Of a DNA stretch of 64,000 nucleotides, positions 23,962 through 33,473 are shown one piece after another. Origin of the DNA: G963663775 sp963663775 (GTDB lineage Bacteria > Bacillota > Clostridia > Oscillospirales > Butyricicoccaceae); the NCBI GenBank assembly GCA_963663775.1, contig OY760624.1:2604001-2668000 (forward strand), in the 5' to 3' direction. How positions within the stretch are numbered: the first letter of the stretch is position 1; the number at the start of each line of letters is the position of its first letter. A model generated the notes under the pieces. The model was not told the DNA's origin and searched no databases. It worked only from the letters and a program-made list of their open reading frames with translations. A program made the position numbers and the translations under genes.

Positions 23962-25197
23962 TTATTCAACGTCATCAAAATCATCGGCATCAATAGAAAC
24001 CGCTCTTGCCGCAGAAGCAGCATTTTTGCGTTCTGGTCGCTCGGCAGGCTGTTCTTCATATGCTTCCTGTTCGCCAGACTCCTCTTCATATTCTTCCTCC
24101 TCCTCGCGATTGTTGCGCTGCTTCTTTTTATCGGAGGATTTTGCTTTTTTCTTCCGCTTGGTTGGGTTCAGGCGCTCCTGCTCCATCGCTTCCTCAATCT
24201 TTTTCTTAACCTCTTCCGCCTGCTCTGGATGCTCTTTAAAGAAGAGTTTCGCTGCATCACGTCCCTGCCCCATGCGAATATCGCCCAGAGAGAACCATGC
24301 ACCTGCCTTGGTCACAATATCATATTCCACCCCAAGGTCCACCAATTCGCCAAAATACGAAATGCCCTCTCCATACATAATATCAAACTCGGCTTCTTGA
24401 AACGGCGGTGCAACTTTGTTTTTTACCACCTTGCAGCGGGTATGGCTTCCCAGAAGTTCCGTCCCATTTTTGATATGGTCTGTGCGCCGCACATCAATAC
24501 GTACGGAGGAATAAAACTTCAGCGCACGTCCGCCCGTCGTCACTTCCGGACTGCCGTAAATCACGCCCACTTTCTCACGCAGCTGGTTGATGAAGACTAC
24601 CACACAGTTTGATTTTGCAATGGAACCCGCAAGCTTACGCAGTGCCTGGCTCATCAAACGTGCATGCAGACCCACAAAGGCATCGCCCATTTCACCGTCG
24701 ATTTCCGCACGTGGCACCAACGCTGCAACGGAGTCCACCACAATGATATCCATTGCACCAGAACGCACCAAGGCTTCCGTAATTTCCAGCCCCTGCTCGC
24801 CGGTATCCGGCTGTGACACGAGCAAGCTGTCAATGTCCACACCCAAGGCCCTTGCATAAACGGGGTCTAACGCATGTTCTGCATCAATAAATGCCGCTTC
24901 ACCGCCGATTTTCTGCGCTTGTGCAACCGCATGCAGTGCAACTGTTGTCTTACCGGAGGATTCCGGTCCATAAATCTCAACGATACGCCCTCTCGGCAAA
25001 CCACCGATTCCCAACGCCATATCCAGACCGATGGACCCTGTCGAAATATGGTCTACCTTCATGCGAACATTTTCACCCAATCGCATGATAGCACCCTTGC
25101 CATGGTTTTTTTCCAACTCTGCAAGTACAGTTTCCAGTGCTTTCTTTTTATCAGCCGCCGGTGCAACAGGCGGCAAACGTTTCTTTTGTTGTGCCAT
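23962..25197 (-). CDS. recA: RecA recombinase with extended charged tail
   Basis: A 411-residue recombinase/co-protease. Walker A is GPESSGKTT, Walker [11 protein letters not shown], and the loop [35 protein letters not shown] region is canonical. The core ends near residue 345. It continues with a tail of about 65 residues: Lys-rich ([13 protein letters not shown]), then Glu-rich ([11 protein letters not shown]), then Asp-rich (DADDFDD). Typical RecA is about 350 residues. AGGAGAG precedes the ATG. I see no Gram-positive LexA box in the 78-base upstream gap. recX follows. Confidence 0.97.
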   Translation of the reverse strand: MAQQKKRLPPVAPAADKKKALETVLAELEKNHGKGAIMRLGENVRMKVDHISTGSIGLDMALGIGGLPRGRIVEIYGPESSGKTTVALHAVAQAQKIGGEAAFIDAEHALDPVYARALGVDIDSLLVSQPDTGEQGLEITEALVRSGAMDIIVVDSVAALVPRAEIDGEMGDAFVGLHARLMSQALRKLAGSIAKSNCVVVFINQLREKVGVIYGSPEVTTGGRALKFYSSVRIDVRRTDHIKNGTELLGSHTRCKVVKNKVAPPFQEAEFDIMYGEGISYFGELVDLGVEYDIVTKAGAWFSLGDIRMGQGRDAAKLFFKEHPEQAEEVKKKIEEAMEQERLNPTKRKKKAKSSDKKKQRNNREEEEEYEEESGEQEAYEEQPAERPERKNAASAARAVSIDADDFDDVE

Positions 25198-25275
25198 GGT
25201 TCTACTCTCCTATATATAGGCTTATTTTTGTATTGATATAGTCTGTTTTTTTCGTTTTTACATGTTTATCGCTGC

Positions 25276-26145
25276 TTATTCGGCATCAAACGGAGCCATT
25301 GCCATGACAATGCGCGGCACCTCGTTCAAATCCTTTTTGATTTCCGCATTCTTCCACCCATATTCCTCCAAAATAGCTGCCACCTGCGCCGCTTGCTGGT
25401 AACCGCATTCCACCATCAGCATACCACCCGGCAACATCGCCTCACTCCATTTGGAAGCAATGCTTCGATAAAAATCCAAACCATCGTTACCGCCAAACAA
25501 GGCAAGTTCCGGTTCATAATTTTTCACACTGCTGTCCAGTTCCCACATTTCTCTGGCAGTAATATAGGGTGGGTTGGAAATCAGCAAATGAAAGCGTCCC
25601 AAATTTTGGCTGGGCAGTTCCAGTGCATTTCCTCGCACCGCCATCAGATGCCCGCCGACATCATGGCGAAGCGCATTTTCCCATGTGATTTTCAATGCCG
25701 CTTCCGAAATATCGACAGCCGTCGCACGCGCATCCTCCACATATTTGAGCAATGCGATACCCAAGCATCCGCTGCCGCAGCACAAATCCAGCACTCGTGG
25801 ATTGACCACCTGCTTTGCATACTGAATGGCAAGTTCACACAAACACTCTGTATCCTGCCGTGGAATCAGCACATCGGAGGTCACTTGAAAGGTCATGCCA
25901 TAAAAGTCCCATTCGCCCAATAAATACGCCAATGGTTCCCCTGCAAGATGCCGTTCTGCCAATTCCTCCACATGCGCAAGCGTTTTATCCGCCAAATACA
26001 AATATGCCCAATTTGCGGTTTGTGTTTTATCGGCATTAGCCGCAAACGCCACCAATTCCCGTGCTTCCAAATCCGGCTGTGGCACGCCCTCCTGTTTAAA
26101 ACGCTTTCGCAGCGTGATATATAAATCATTCAGTGTCATTGTCAT
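25276..26145 (-). CDS. prmC: Release factor glutamine methyltransferase
   Basis: A 289-residue SAM-dependent methyltransferase that modifies the Gln of the GGQ loop in RF1 and RF2. The catalytic NPPY motif is in LLISNPPYIT, the SAM-binding strand is VLDLCCGSGCLGIALL, and the N-terminal helical substrate domain begins TLNDLYITLRKRF. ATG 26145 is chosen because GTGGAG lies eight bases upstream; 26187 would add a non-homologous segment. It follows the DUF1385 gene, a pairing common in Clostridia (where both usually accompany prfA). Confidence 0.93.
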   Translation of the reverse strand: MTMTLNDLYITLRKRFKQEGVPQPDLEARELVAFAANADKTQTANWAYLYLADKTLAHVEELAERHLAGEPLAYLLGEWDFYGMTFQVTSDVLIPRQDTECLCELAIQYAKQVVNPRVLDLCCGSGCLGIALLKYVEDARATAVDISEAALKITWENALRHDVGGHLMAVRGNALELPSQNLGRFHLLISNPPYITAREMWELDSSVKNYEPELALFGGNDGLDFYRSIASKWSEAMLPGGMLMVECGYQQAAQVAAILEEYGWKNAEIKKDLNEVPRIVMAMAPFDAE

Positions 26146-26202
26146 ATCCAATTCTCCACTCAAACACTCTGCGAATCCCGTGCGCATGACGCTGATTCTA
26201 TC

Positions 26203-27153
26203 TCACCATGCATCCGAATCATCCGTTGGAATGACATGCTCCATCGCAGAAATCGCTACTTCAATCATGCTGTCATCCGGTTCAAACACCGTCAGTCTCT
26301 GTAACCGCAAGCCCGGCCACCGCAGCAGGTGCGTCAGCAAATTGTCATGTCTTCCAGCAAATCGATTGATTTCATAGGAAAGTCCCACAACAATGGGCAG
26401 CAACAGCAAATGCCCGACAATGCGGTACAGCGGTGTGAGCGGCGGCAGCAACGAGAAAACGACCGATGAAACCAAAATCGAAATGATAATCACCACAAAT
26501 AAGAAACTCGTGCCGCATCTAGGATGAAACCGTTCCTGTTTCCGTACATTTTCAACGGTCAAGGCTTGCCCTGCTTCATAGCAAAAAATCGTTTTATGCT
26601 CTGCGCCATGATAAGAAAACGTTCTCTGAATATCCTTCATGTGTGAAATCACCCACATGAACAGCAGAAAAATGACGATTCGCACGGTGCCTTCTGCCAG
26701 ATTGCGCAGCACTTGCGGCGTGTCCTGCCCCAAAAAGCTCGTGAGCAGTGTCGGCAGGAAAAAAAACAGCAGCAGCGGAATGATGACACCAAACGCCGAA
26801 CCAATGCCGAGCAGCAATTTTTCTAAATTCTTAGACCCTACCTTGCTTTCCAACCATTGCTCGAATTTTGATGGATTTTCCTCTTCCTCAAAAAATTGTG
26901 CGGAAAAGTTAATTGCCTCCATGCCATCCTTCATCGCTGCAAACAGCATCACAGCCCCTCGTATGAGCGGTGCACCCAAAATTTTATACTTTTCCGCAAT
27001 AGGCGGAGTGTCTTTTTCTTCAATTACCAATTCCCCATCTGGTTTTCGTACAACCGTACACGATTTTCGGGGTCCTTTCATCACAATGCCTTCAATGATT
27101 GCTTGACCGCCAATGGTGGTTTTTTTCGGTGGATTGCCTGCTTGCGTGCTCAT
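26203..27153 (-). CDS. DUF1385 membrane protein
   Basis: A 316-residue protein with the DUF1385 opening IGGQAIIEGIVMKGPRKSC and the internal YHGAEHKTIFCYEAG and HPRCGTSFLFVV motifs, which are strongly conserved and metal-ligand-like (His/Cys). Hydrophobic helices lie near residues 115-140, 155-175, 220-245 and 255-275. The biochemical role is unknown. It overlaps the histidine kinase stop by four bases and sits before prmC. Length is normal. Confidence 0.9.
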   Translation of the reverse strand: MSTQAGNPPKKTTIGGQAIIEGIVMKGPRKSCTVVRKPDGELVIEEKDTPPIAEKYKILGAPLIRGAVMLFAAMKDGMEAINFSAQFFEEEENPSKFEQWLESKVGSKNLEKLLLGIGSAFGVIIPLLLFFFLPTLLTSFLGQDTPQVLRNLAEGTVRIVIFLLFMWVISHMKDIQRTFSYHGAEHKTIFCYEAGQALTVENVRKQERFHPRCGTSFLFVVIIISILVSSVVFSLLPPLTPLYRIVGHLLLLPIVVGLSYEINRFAGRHDNLLTHLLRWPGLRLQRLTVFEPDDSMIEVAISAMEHVIPTDDSDAW

Positions 27154-28676
27154 TTTGCCATCTCCTCTGCATTTTCTGTAAGGCCTTCCACCCCTAATGC
27201 CGTGTGGGCGGACAGTGCCGGCAGCGCAATCGTTACCTCTGTCCCCTCACCCACGGTGCTTTCAATTGTCAATGTTCCTCCATGCAGCTTCACAATCTCA
27301 TCGGTCACTGCCAAACCAATCCCACTGCCCCGCTGCTTGGAGCTGCCCTTATAAAATTTATCTTTGATAAACGGCAATTCGGATTCCGGAATGCCAGCAC
27401 CCCAATCACGCACACACACACGCACCTGATTTTCCATACAGTCAATCGTGACAACAATGCGTCCGCCGTCACGTCCATATTTTGCGGCATTGTCAATGAC
27501 ATTGAGAAACACCTGCTTGATGCGATGTCTATCTCCGCTAATCAGATAGCTTTTGTCTATTTTATGATAATCGACTCGCATGCCCGTGTCTTCCAACAGG
27601 CTTTCATACATATAAATTGCTTCATATAGTTCCAATGACACATCAAAATTTTCGACTACCAGCTTCATGCGCCCGCTCTCGATGCGTCCAAAGTCCAGCA
27701 ATTCTTCCACCATCTGCGTCAGACGCTTGCTTTCCTTCTGGATGATTTCGAGTCCCTGCATCACCTCATCCGGGTCTTGCGCACCGCCCGCAATGAGCGT
27801 TTCGCTCCACCCGCCAATTGCCGTCAGCGGGGTACGCAGTTCATGGGAAACGGACGAAATAAAATCATTTTTGATGCGCTCTGCACGGCTGATTTCATCC
27901 GACATATAGTTTATCGTGTCACACAGTTGTCCAATCTCGTCATCATAGACCTTGTGCAGCCGCATGCCATAGCGTCCTGCGGCAATTTCACTGGCGATGA
28001 CACTGATTTTCATCACAGGCTCTACGATAGATTTGATAAAATAATGGTTTGACAAGACCACCAGCACCAAAAACAGCATGCAAGCACCGATGGCAATCAG
28101 CACAAAAATTTTTATCTGCCGTTCAGCAATTTCCAGTGACGTAATATATCGCACGGCGCCAATCTGTACCCCTGTCTCCGTGTGCAGCGGTGCTGTCACA
28201 CTCATCACACGTTCACCCGAAAGTGCATCTTCTCCAATCCAAACACTGGTTTTTTTCTCACCAATCGCCTTTTCGACATCCTCCGTGCCTGGTATCGAAT
28301 CCGTTGTTAAACCAGAGGTCGAGAGGAAAATCTGTCCATAAGAATTGATAAACTGCACTTCCAGCTTATCTTTTTTTTCAAAATCCGCCACATACTGCTC
28401 AGCATTGGAATAAAACTGCTCCTGCGTCTGCATCAAATATTTTTCAAAGGAAGATGCCGTATTGGTTGCAGCACCCACCAAATTGGCACGCAACGTGGCA
28501 TAATAATAATTGCTGACGCCCATGGAAACAATGATAATCACCGCCGCTAAAATCACCACCACAAAGGACAGCGAATTGATGAGCCATCGACCCTTGAGTC
28601 CTCCAGGCGAATGCTGCACCTTTAGTTCGGTCTGCGGCACACTGGCCGCCGCAATTTTTTTTCTTCGATAGTTCAT
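27150..28676 (-). CDS. Sensor histidine kinase
   Basis: A 508-residue membrane kinase. Helix 1 is at about 35-57 and helix 2 at about 195-215, flanking an extracellular sensor of roughly 140 residues. A HAMP linker (FIKSIVEPVMKISVIASEIA) follows. HisKA carries the phosphoacceptor His in FISSVSHELRTPL, and the HATPase_c N, G1, F and G2 boxes appear as LNVIDNAAKYG, VRDWGAGIP, KFYKGSSKQRGSG and GIGLAV. ATG 28676 overlaps the response-regulator stop by four bases (ATGA). The ligand is unknown; the lipoprotein gene upstream in the same unit may be related. Confidence 0.93.
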   Translation of the reverse strand: MNYRRKKIAAASVPQTELKVQHSPGGLKGRWLINSLSFVVVILAAVIIIVSMGVSNYYYATLRANLVGAATNTASSFEKYLMQTQEQFYSNAEQYVADFEKKDKLEVQFINSYGQIFLSTSGLTTDSIPGTEDVEKAIGEKKTSVWIGEDALSGERVMSVTAPLHTETGVQIGAVRYITSLEIAERQIKIFVLIAIGACMLFLVLVVLSNHYFIKSIVEPVMKISVIASEIAAGRYGMRLHKVYDDEIGQLCDTINYMSDEISRAERIKNDFISSVSHELRTPLTAIGGWSETLIAGGAQDPDEVMQGLEIIQKESKRLTQMVEELLDFGRIESGRMKLVVENFDVSLELYEAIYMYESLLEDTGMRVDYHKIDKSYLISGDRHRIKQVFLNVIDNAAKYGRDGGRIVVTIDCMENQVRVCVRDWGAGIPESELPFIKDKFYKGSSKQRGSGIGLAVTDEIVKLHGGTLTIESTVGEGTEVTIALPALSAHTALGVEGLTENAEEMAK

Positions 28677-29362
28677 ACTGACCACATATATCCATACCCG
28701 CGCACTGTCGAAATATATTTCGGATTCGCCGGGTCATCCTCTATTTTAATGCGCAAACGGCGAATATTGACATCTACAATCTTCAATTCTCCCACGTAAT
28801 GATGTCCCCACACCATTTCAAGCAAATCATCCCGTGAAAGTGCCTTGCCGATATTCTGCAAAAATGCTTTTAAAATGCCATATTCAATCTGTGTCAAATC
28901 AACCTTCGCCCCATTTTTCTGCACTTCCCTTGCACGGAGATTCAGTCGAAATGCACCGGATTTGATAATATCCTCTTCCCCGAATACACTGCCCGCCACA
29001 CGGCGATACAATGCATCCACACGTGCGACCAATTCCACAACCGAAAATGGCTTTGTGACATAGTCATCCGCACCTGTCATCAAACCGGTGACTTTGTCAT
29101 TCTCCTGCACACGGGCTGTCAGCATGATGATACCCGCCGCATATCCTTTCGTGCGCAAAATGCGGCAAACTTCATATCCATCAATTCCGGGCAACATCAC
29201 ATCCAAAACAGCAACGGAAATATCCGGTTCCTGCTCATATTTTTCCACTGCCTGCTCGCCGCTCGCCGCTTCTACCACTTCATATCCAGCGCGCTTGAGA
29301 TTCAGTACCACAAAGCTTCGGATGCTGTCTTCATCTTCCAACACTAGAATCTTGCGTTTCAT
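28673..29362 (-). CDS. OmpR/PhoB-family response regulator
   Basis: A 229-residue regulator. The receiver domain has the acidic pair in LEDEDSIR, the phosphoacceptor Asp in VAVLDVMLPGIDGYEV, and Lys in DDYVTKPFSVVEL. A C-terminal winged-helix domain (LTQIEYGILKAFLQNIGKAL, VDVNIRRLRIKIEDDP, ISTVRGYGYMW) binds DNA. It is coupled to the histidine kinase by a four-base overlap. Target genes are not evident. The lipoprotein gene lies 48 bases upstream on the same strand. Confidence 0.94.
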   Translation of the reverse strand: MKRKILVLEDEDSIRSFVVLNLKRAGYEVVEAASGEQAVEKYEQEPDISVAVLDVMLPGIDGYEVCRILRTKGYAAGIIMLTARVQENDKVTGLMTGADDYVTKPFSVVELVARVDALYRRVAGSVFGEEDIIKSGAFRLNLRAREVQKNGAKVDLTQIEYGILKAFLQNIGKALSRDDLLEMVWGHHYVGELKIVDVNIRRLRIKIEDDPANPKYISTVRGYGYMWSV

Positions 29363-29410
29363 AATATGCTATCCCCTTGACCTTCCTGCGGTATCGCTGT
29401 TATTTTTCAA

Positions 29411-30736
29411 TCATCTTGACCATTCTTGTGTGACCAATGCAAACATATCACGCACTTGGTCAATATTGACGTACAACTCGCTTTTTGATGCATCTGCTGG
29501 AATCTGCGCTGTATAAACCGCGGAATCTGATGTTTTGAGAGAAAGCATCCCCTCATTTTGCGCAAAATAGGCACGCATCTCGCCCGTTAGATAATAAATT
29601 TTCAGAAGCGCAATGCTACTGCCATCTGCTTTTTCCTGCGAAAACGTTGTACACGCAATGCCAGAGCTTTGCATTGTATGCTGCACCTTTACCTCCGCCT
29701 GCCATGCCTCCGGAAGGTTCAGCATCCATTCTTCCAATTGGCTTTGATAGGTAGTTTTCACCTTTTGCGCCACACCAATTCCAAATGTGTACCACTCTAA
29801 ATAATATTGAGGGTCGAGAGAATCCGAAGAATATCCCGGCGTCAATTTGGCACGTGGAATGTCAATCATGTTGTCACTATTGATATCAATGGCATAAATC
29901 GGCACTGGACGATAGGTGCTGTATCCTAAATTTTGTTCGGCTTCCAGCGCACAATTTCGGAAAATGCCATCTTGATACATAAAAATATCTGTCATCAGCC
30001 CAACGCCGGAATCATTTTTCTCTTCTACAAAAACAGCAGGCTGTGCATTTAATGCATACCCGCTCTGCACACGGACAATGCTGGTGGCTTCCACATTGAG
30101 TGCTGCCTCTCCCACCATCGGCATTTTTCCATCACTGTAATCATACATACGTGCATTCTTTTTGCCCTGTGCATCCATGTTCACAGTCACCAATTCGTCT
30201 GCGCCATCCGCATCCAAATCAATCATTTCAAACGAGCTATATTCGGTTTCCTGCAGGGTCACCAATTGCGCCCCTTGCAACGCAGACACGCTCAACCCAG
30301 TGGTGCCATCCTGCACCAATTGCCATGCAATCACAATCCCACGTTTGCCGTCCGGCGTGAGCAGTGGATAATCGATGGACTCCATCGCCGTGCCGTTTCC
30401 GGTAATCATCCCCATCTGGATATAGGCATCCCCAATTTTTTTATATACATAGACCCAAAATTTTGTGCTGATGCTGGATTCTCGAAACAATGCAATGGCT
30501 TCTTCCTCTCCATCACCATCCAAATCTTTGAGCTGCACCGTGTTGCGGTTTTGTCCGGATATGGGGGACGCATAGACTGCACCCGTGCTCAAGACCCGCT
30601 CCAATTCCGTTTGCAATGCGATATAATTTTTCGTCGGCTTTGGTGCCTGCAGCAAATCATCTCCGGTTAACACCGTACACCCACAGAGCAATCCCAAAAT
30701 CACCGCAGCCATCAATAATTTGAGAATATGACGCAT
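29411..30736 (-). CDS. Lipoprotein with FG-GAP/VCBS-like Asp-rich repeats
   Basis: A 441-residue predicted lipoprotein. The signal peptide ends LGLLCGC, putting the lipidated Cys near residue 20. Three Asp-rich loops of calcium-binding FG-GAP type are visible: LKDLDGDGEEEAIA, IDLDADGADELVTV and IDINSDNMIDI. This suggests an extracellular beta-propeller-like fold. TATGGAGGG precedes ATG 30736. It is the first gene before the two-component pair and could be an accessory sensor; that is positional inference. Lgt, encoded in this window, would lipidate it. Confidence 0.8.
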   Translation of the reverse strand: MRHILKLLMAAVILGLLCGCTVLTGDDLLQAPKPTKNYIALQTELERVLSTGAVYASPISGQNRNTVQLKDLDGDGEEEAIALFRESSISTKFWVYVYKKIGDAYIQMGMITGNGTAMESIDYPLLTPDGKRGIVIAWQLVQDGTTGLSVSALQGAQLVTLQETEYSSFEMIDLDADGADELVTVNMDAQGKKNARMYDYSDGKMPMVGEAALNVEATSIVRVQSGYALNAQPAVFVEEKNDSGVGLMTDIFMYQDGIFRNCALEAEQNLGYSTYRPVPIYAIDINSDNMIDIPRAKLTPGYSSDSLDPQYYLEWYTFGIGVAQKVKTTYQSQLEEWMLNLPEAWQAEVKVQHTMQSSGIACTTFSQEKADGSSIALLKIYYLTGEMRAYFAQNEGMLSLKTSDSAVYTAQIPADASKSELYVNIDQVRDMFALVTQEWSR

Positions 30737-30852
30737 TTTCCCCTCCATACAACAGGGATTTTCTCTATACAGTCGAATTTTTAAGTACCGTTCCTATCTG
30801 CGGTTCATGCAGCGTACGTCCGAAGCGCACGCATCCCATAGATATTGATTTT

Positions 30853-30861
30853 ATTATAGCA
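30853..30861 (-). promoter_or_regulatory. Extended -10 promoter before the lipoprotein gene
   Basis: On the minus strand TGC-TATAAT forms an extended -10 without a good -35. Transcription from about 30846 would leave a 110-base leader that contains a hairpin (GCGTGCG, loop, CGTACGC). The rest of the 30749-31028 gap shows no gene. Confidence 0.55.
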
Positions 30862-30944
30862 TATATTTGCAGTGTTTGGTACAGAAAATCTGCAAGAAGT
30901 GCGGAAAACAACTTTGCTTTTGAAATATCCTTCCTGCAAAACAA

Positions 30945-30983
30945 CAAAAAACCAGTATCGCGAATCTGCGAAACCAGTTTTTT
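30945..30983 (-). terminator. Possible terminator after obgE
   Basis: An imperfect hairpin (inner TCGC/GCGA and outer A/T pairs) ends in TTTTTTGTTGTTTT on the minus strand, 46 bases past the obgE stop. Mispairs in the middle keep this tentative. Confidence 0.4.
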
Positions 30984-31028
30984 GCCTATTTCAAGTTCTA
31001 TAGCAGTATTTTTGATGGATACGAAGAA

Positions 31029-32306
31029 TTAGTGGATATATTCGAATTCCATGTCTCCAACCACAACCGTATCGCCTTCTTGAATTTCCATCTGCTCCAA
31101 GCGTGCATAAACACCAGCACTTGTCAGCATACGATCCATATACATGCGGGACTCATAGTCTTCCGTGTTAACAGACAGCATCAGCTTGTCCACCCACGCA
31201 CCGCTGACCACATAGCAGGTATCATCGACCTTTTCAATCTGAATGTCTGTTTCTGCGCTAACCACATGCTCGGTATCGACATATTCCGGCTCATATGCAG
31301 TGATGGGGGGCAAATCACGCAACATCTCCCATGTTTTACGCACCAATTCCTGCACACCTTGATGGGTTGCCGCCGAAAGCTCCAGAAAATCATAGCCTTT
31401 CTCTGCAGCATATGCTTTTAATCGCACAATCGACTCCCTGTCTTCTCCCAGCAAATCGGTTTTATTGGCAACAATAACCTGTGGACGTGTTGAAAGCGCT
31501 TCATTATACCCCGCCAACTCCCCGTTGATGGTTTCAATATCTTGAATCGGGTTACGTCCCTCACTTCCGGAAGCGTCCACCAAATGCAGCAGCAGGCGAC
31601 AGCGGTCTACATGGCGCAGAAAATCATGCCCCAACCCAGCGCCTTCGCTGGCACCTTCAATGATACCCGGAATATCCGCCATCACAAAGGACTGCTCTTC
31701 TGCAACACGCACGACGCCCAGATTGGGAATCAATGTGGTGAAATGGTAATTTGCGATTTTGGGGCGAGCAGCAGAAACTACACTCAACAGTGTCGATTTC
31801 CCCACATTCGGAAACCCAACCAAGCCAACATCCGCCAAAAGTTTGAGCTCCAGCGTAATATCCAACTGTCGACCGGGCTGTCCCGGCTTTGCAAAGCGAG
31901 GTGCCTGTCGGGTCGGCGTTGCAAAATGGGTATTTCCCCAACCACCCTTGCCGCCCTTTGCGGCGATAAACGGTTCGCTTTCCGAAAGATCTTTGATAAT
32001 CTGACCGGTTTCTCTGTCCCGAATCAGCGTGCCGCGCGGCACACGAATCACCAACGCTTTCCCATCTTTGCCGCTGCAGCGTTTGCCGCCGCCCGGTTCG
32101 CCCGGTGCCGCTGCATACTTCTTTTTATAGCGAAAATCCAGCAAGGTGGATAAATTGTCATCCACTTGGAACACAATATCGCCGCCCTTACCGCCGTCAC
32201 CGCCATCCGGACCACCGGATGCAACATATTTTTCACGATGAAAATGCACTTTGCCATCGCCGCCCTTGCCAGAGGTAATGCGAATATGTGCCACATCAAT
32301 AAACAT
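31029..32306 (-). CDS. obgE: GTPase ObgE
   Basis: A 425-residue Obg-family GTPase acting in ribosome assembly and stress control. The Gly-rich Obg fold (about 1-155) begins MFIDVAHIRITSGKGGDG. The G domain has G1 GFPNVGKSTLL, G3 DIPGIIEG and G4 NKTD. The C-terminal OCT domain (about 350-425) is present, giving the long Gram-positive form. It follows rpmA with a terminator between them; rplU-prp-rpmA-obgE is the classic order. Confidence 0.96.
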   Translation of the reverse strand: MFIDVAHIRITSGKGGDGKVHFHREKYVASGGPDGGDGGKGGDIVFQVDDNLSTLLDFRYKKKYAAAPGEPGGGKRCSGKDGKALVIRVPRGTLIRDRETGQIIKDLSESEPFIAAKGGKGGWGNTHFATPTRQAPRFAKPGQPGRQLDITLELKLLADVGLVGFPNVGKSTLLSVVSAARPKIANYHFTTLIPNLGVVRVAEEQSFVMADIPGIIEGASEGAGLGHDFLRHVDRCRLLLHLVDASGSEGRNPIQDIETINGELAGYNEALSTRPQVIVANKTDLLGEDRESIVRLKAYAAEKGYDFLELSAATHQGVQELVRKTWEMLRDLPPITAYEPEYVDTEHVVSAETDIQIEKVDDTCYVVSGAWVDKLMLSVNTEDYESRMYMDRMLTSAGVYARLEQMEIQEGDTVVVGDMEFEYIH

Positions 32307-32331
32307 AGGAATTCCTCCTTTATCTGCGAGT

Positions 32332-32370
32332 GAAAAGAAAGTCCCAGACCTTTTTAGAAGCCTGAGACTT
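32332..32370 (-). terminator. Terminator after rpmA
   Basis: On the minus strand AAGTCTCAGGC pairs with GTCTGGGACTT (G-T pairs included) and is followed by TCTTTT. It starts nine bases after the rpmA stop and would partly separate obgE from the ribosomal protein genes. Confidence 0.8.
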
Positions 32371-32378
32371 GTCGTTTC

Positions 32379-32660
32379 TTATTGAACTTCGTAAACCGAA
32401 ACCTTTTTGCGGTCTTTGCCGACACGTTCAAAGCGAACCACACCGGTTACCTTTGCAAACAAGGTATCGTCAGATCCGATACCAACATTGGTACCCGGAT
32501 GAATCTTGGTTCCACGCTGACGAACCAAAATGTTACCTGCCGGAACAACCTGACCGTCTGCACGCTTTACGCCAAGACGCTTGGATTCAGAATCACGACC
32601 GTTCTTTGTAGAACCAACGCCCTTTTTATGAGCGAAAAACTGTAAGCTAATCTTAAGCAT
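32379..32660 (-). CDS. rpmA: 50S ribosomal protein L27 with cleavable N-terminal extension
   Basis: A 93-residue L27. Mature L27 begins [15 protein letters not shown]; here it is preceded by MLKISLQFF, the extension found in Firmicutes, Fusobacteria and relatives that must be removed by Prp between Phe9 and Ala10 for a functional peptidyl-transferase region. The protease gene prp overlaps the start by eight bases. The L21-Prp-L27 order matches known operons. Confidence 0.97.
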   Translation of the reverse strand: MLKISLQFFAHKKGVGSTKNGRDSESKRLGVKRADGQVVPAGNILVRQRGTKIHPGTNVGIGSDDTLFAKVTGVVRFERVGKDRKKVSVYEVQ

Positions 32661-32994
32661 CGTATTGCACCTCCGTTACATTGATAAATTGCGCATATTG
32701 CTTTTCCATTTCTCCGTAATGCATCCGCAGTGCACGCACTGCATGCTGCGCCTCACGCATCTCATCCTGTGTCATTTCTGACGGCAGTGTGATGCTGATA
32801 TAGGCTTTTTTTTGGTCAACATCGGTATCAATGTCAATCAGAAGCACATCATCCAGAAAAATATGGAGCAGTTGGATTGCGCTTGTAATTGCTGAGCAGA
32901 CAATATCTTCGCCTTCTTCCGCATAATCGGCATGTCCGAACACGGTGACGTTTTTGAAATTGCCGCGCAGCTTTTTGAAAATCACTTTGGTCAT
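32653..32994 (-). CDS. prp: Ribosomal-processing cysteine protease Prp
   Basis: A 113-residue cysteine protease that trims the L27 N-terminus. The catalytic pair is visible: His in [21 protein letters not shown] (about residue 21) and Cys in the same motif (about residue 33), with the conserved G-x-DIVC spacing. It lies between rplU (3-base gap) and rpmA (8-base overlap). The older name for the family is YsxB/DUF464. Confidence 0.94.
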   Translation of the reverse strand: MTKVIFKKLRGNFKNVTVFGHADYAEEGEDIVCSAITSAIQLLHIFLDDVLLIDIDTDVDQKKAYISITLPSEMTQDEMREAQHAVRALRMHYGEMEKQYAQFINVTEVQYDA

Positions 32995-32997
32995 GGC

Positions 32998-33309
32998 TTA
33001 CGCCTGAATTGCACTAATTGTGACCTTTGTATAAGGCTGTCTATGACCCTGGCGTTTTCTGTAGCCCTTCTTCGGCTTCATCTTGAAGATGTTAATCTTC
33101 TTCTGCTTGCCAGTCTTATCAACCGTTGCAGAAACGCTTGCGCCCTCTACGTACGGTGCGCCAACCTTCAAGCCTTCGCCGTTTCCAACTGCAAGAACCT
33201 TATCAAATGTTACGTTGGAGCCGTCTTCTGCGCCCAACTTCTCGATATAGATTACATCGCCTTCAGATACTTTGTACTGCTTGCCACCGGTCTCTAAAAT
33301 TGCATACAT
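32998..33309 (-). CDS. rplU: 50S ribosomal protein L21
   Basis: A 103-residue L21: [18 protein letters not shown] at the start and [21 protein letters not shown] at the end are family signatures. ATG 33309 follows an AGAGAGGTG site; in-frame codons upstream belong to the leader. First gene of the rplU-prp-rpmA operon, with its own promoter at 33404-33432. Confidence 0.97.
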   Translation of the reverse strand: MYAILETGGKQYKVSEGDVIYIEKLGAEDGSNVTFDKVLAVGNGEGLKVGAPYVEGASVSATVDKTGKQKKINIFKMKPKKGYRKRQGHRQPYTKVTISAIQA

Positions 33310-33314
33310 ACGGT

Positions 33315-33398
33315 AGCACCTCTCTTTCTTTAATAGAGTCACGCTCTTGCGGGCGTTTCCTGTTACAGGAGAACTTTCTAACCCACTCAATGCGGCTT
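33315..33398 (-). promoter_or_regulatory. Probable L21 leader RNA
   Basis: The mRNA leader between the rplU promoter and start contains paired segments (TTCTCCTGT with ACAGGA; CGCCCGC, then GAGCGTGACTC) followed by AGAGAGGTGC at the ribosome site. This resembles the Firmicutes L21 leader, an autoregulatory element. The call is from position and partial structure only. Confidence 0.6.
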
Positions 33399-33403
33399 TT
33401 TGT

Positions 33404-33432
33404 AGAATAGCATATTTTGTTGCAGATGTCAA
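33404..33432 (-). promoter_or_regulatory. rplU promoter
   Basis: On the minus strand TTGACA (33432-33427), a 17-base spacer and TATTCT (33409-33404). It drives rplU-prp-rpmA. Confidence 0.88.
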
Positions 33433-33473
33433 TGTTTTTTATATCTTTTCTGCTTGCGCATGCAGACAGCATT

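Noticed and set aside
25198..25275. LexA (SOS) box upstream of recA
   Set aside because: No GAAC-N4-GTTC-like palindrome is present in this gap; recA may be read from upstream genes or lack LexA control.
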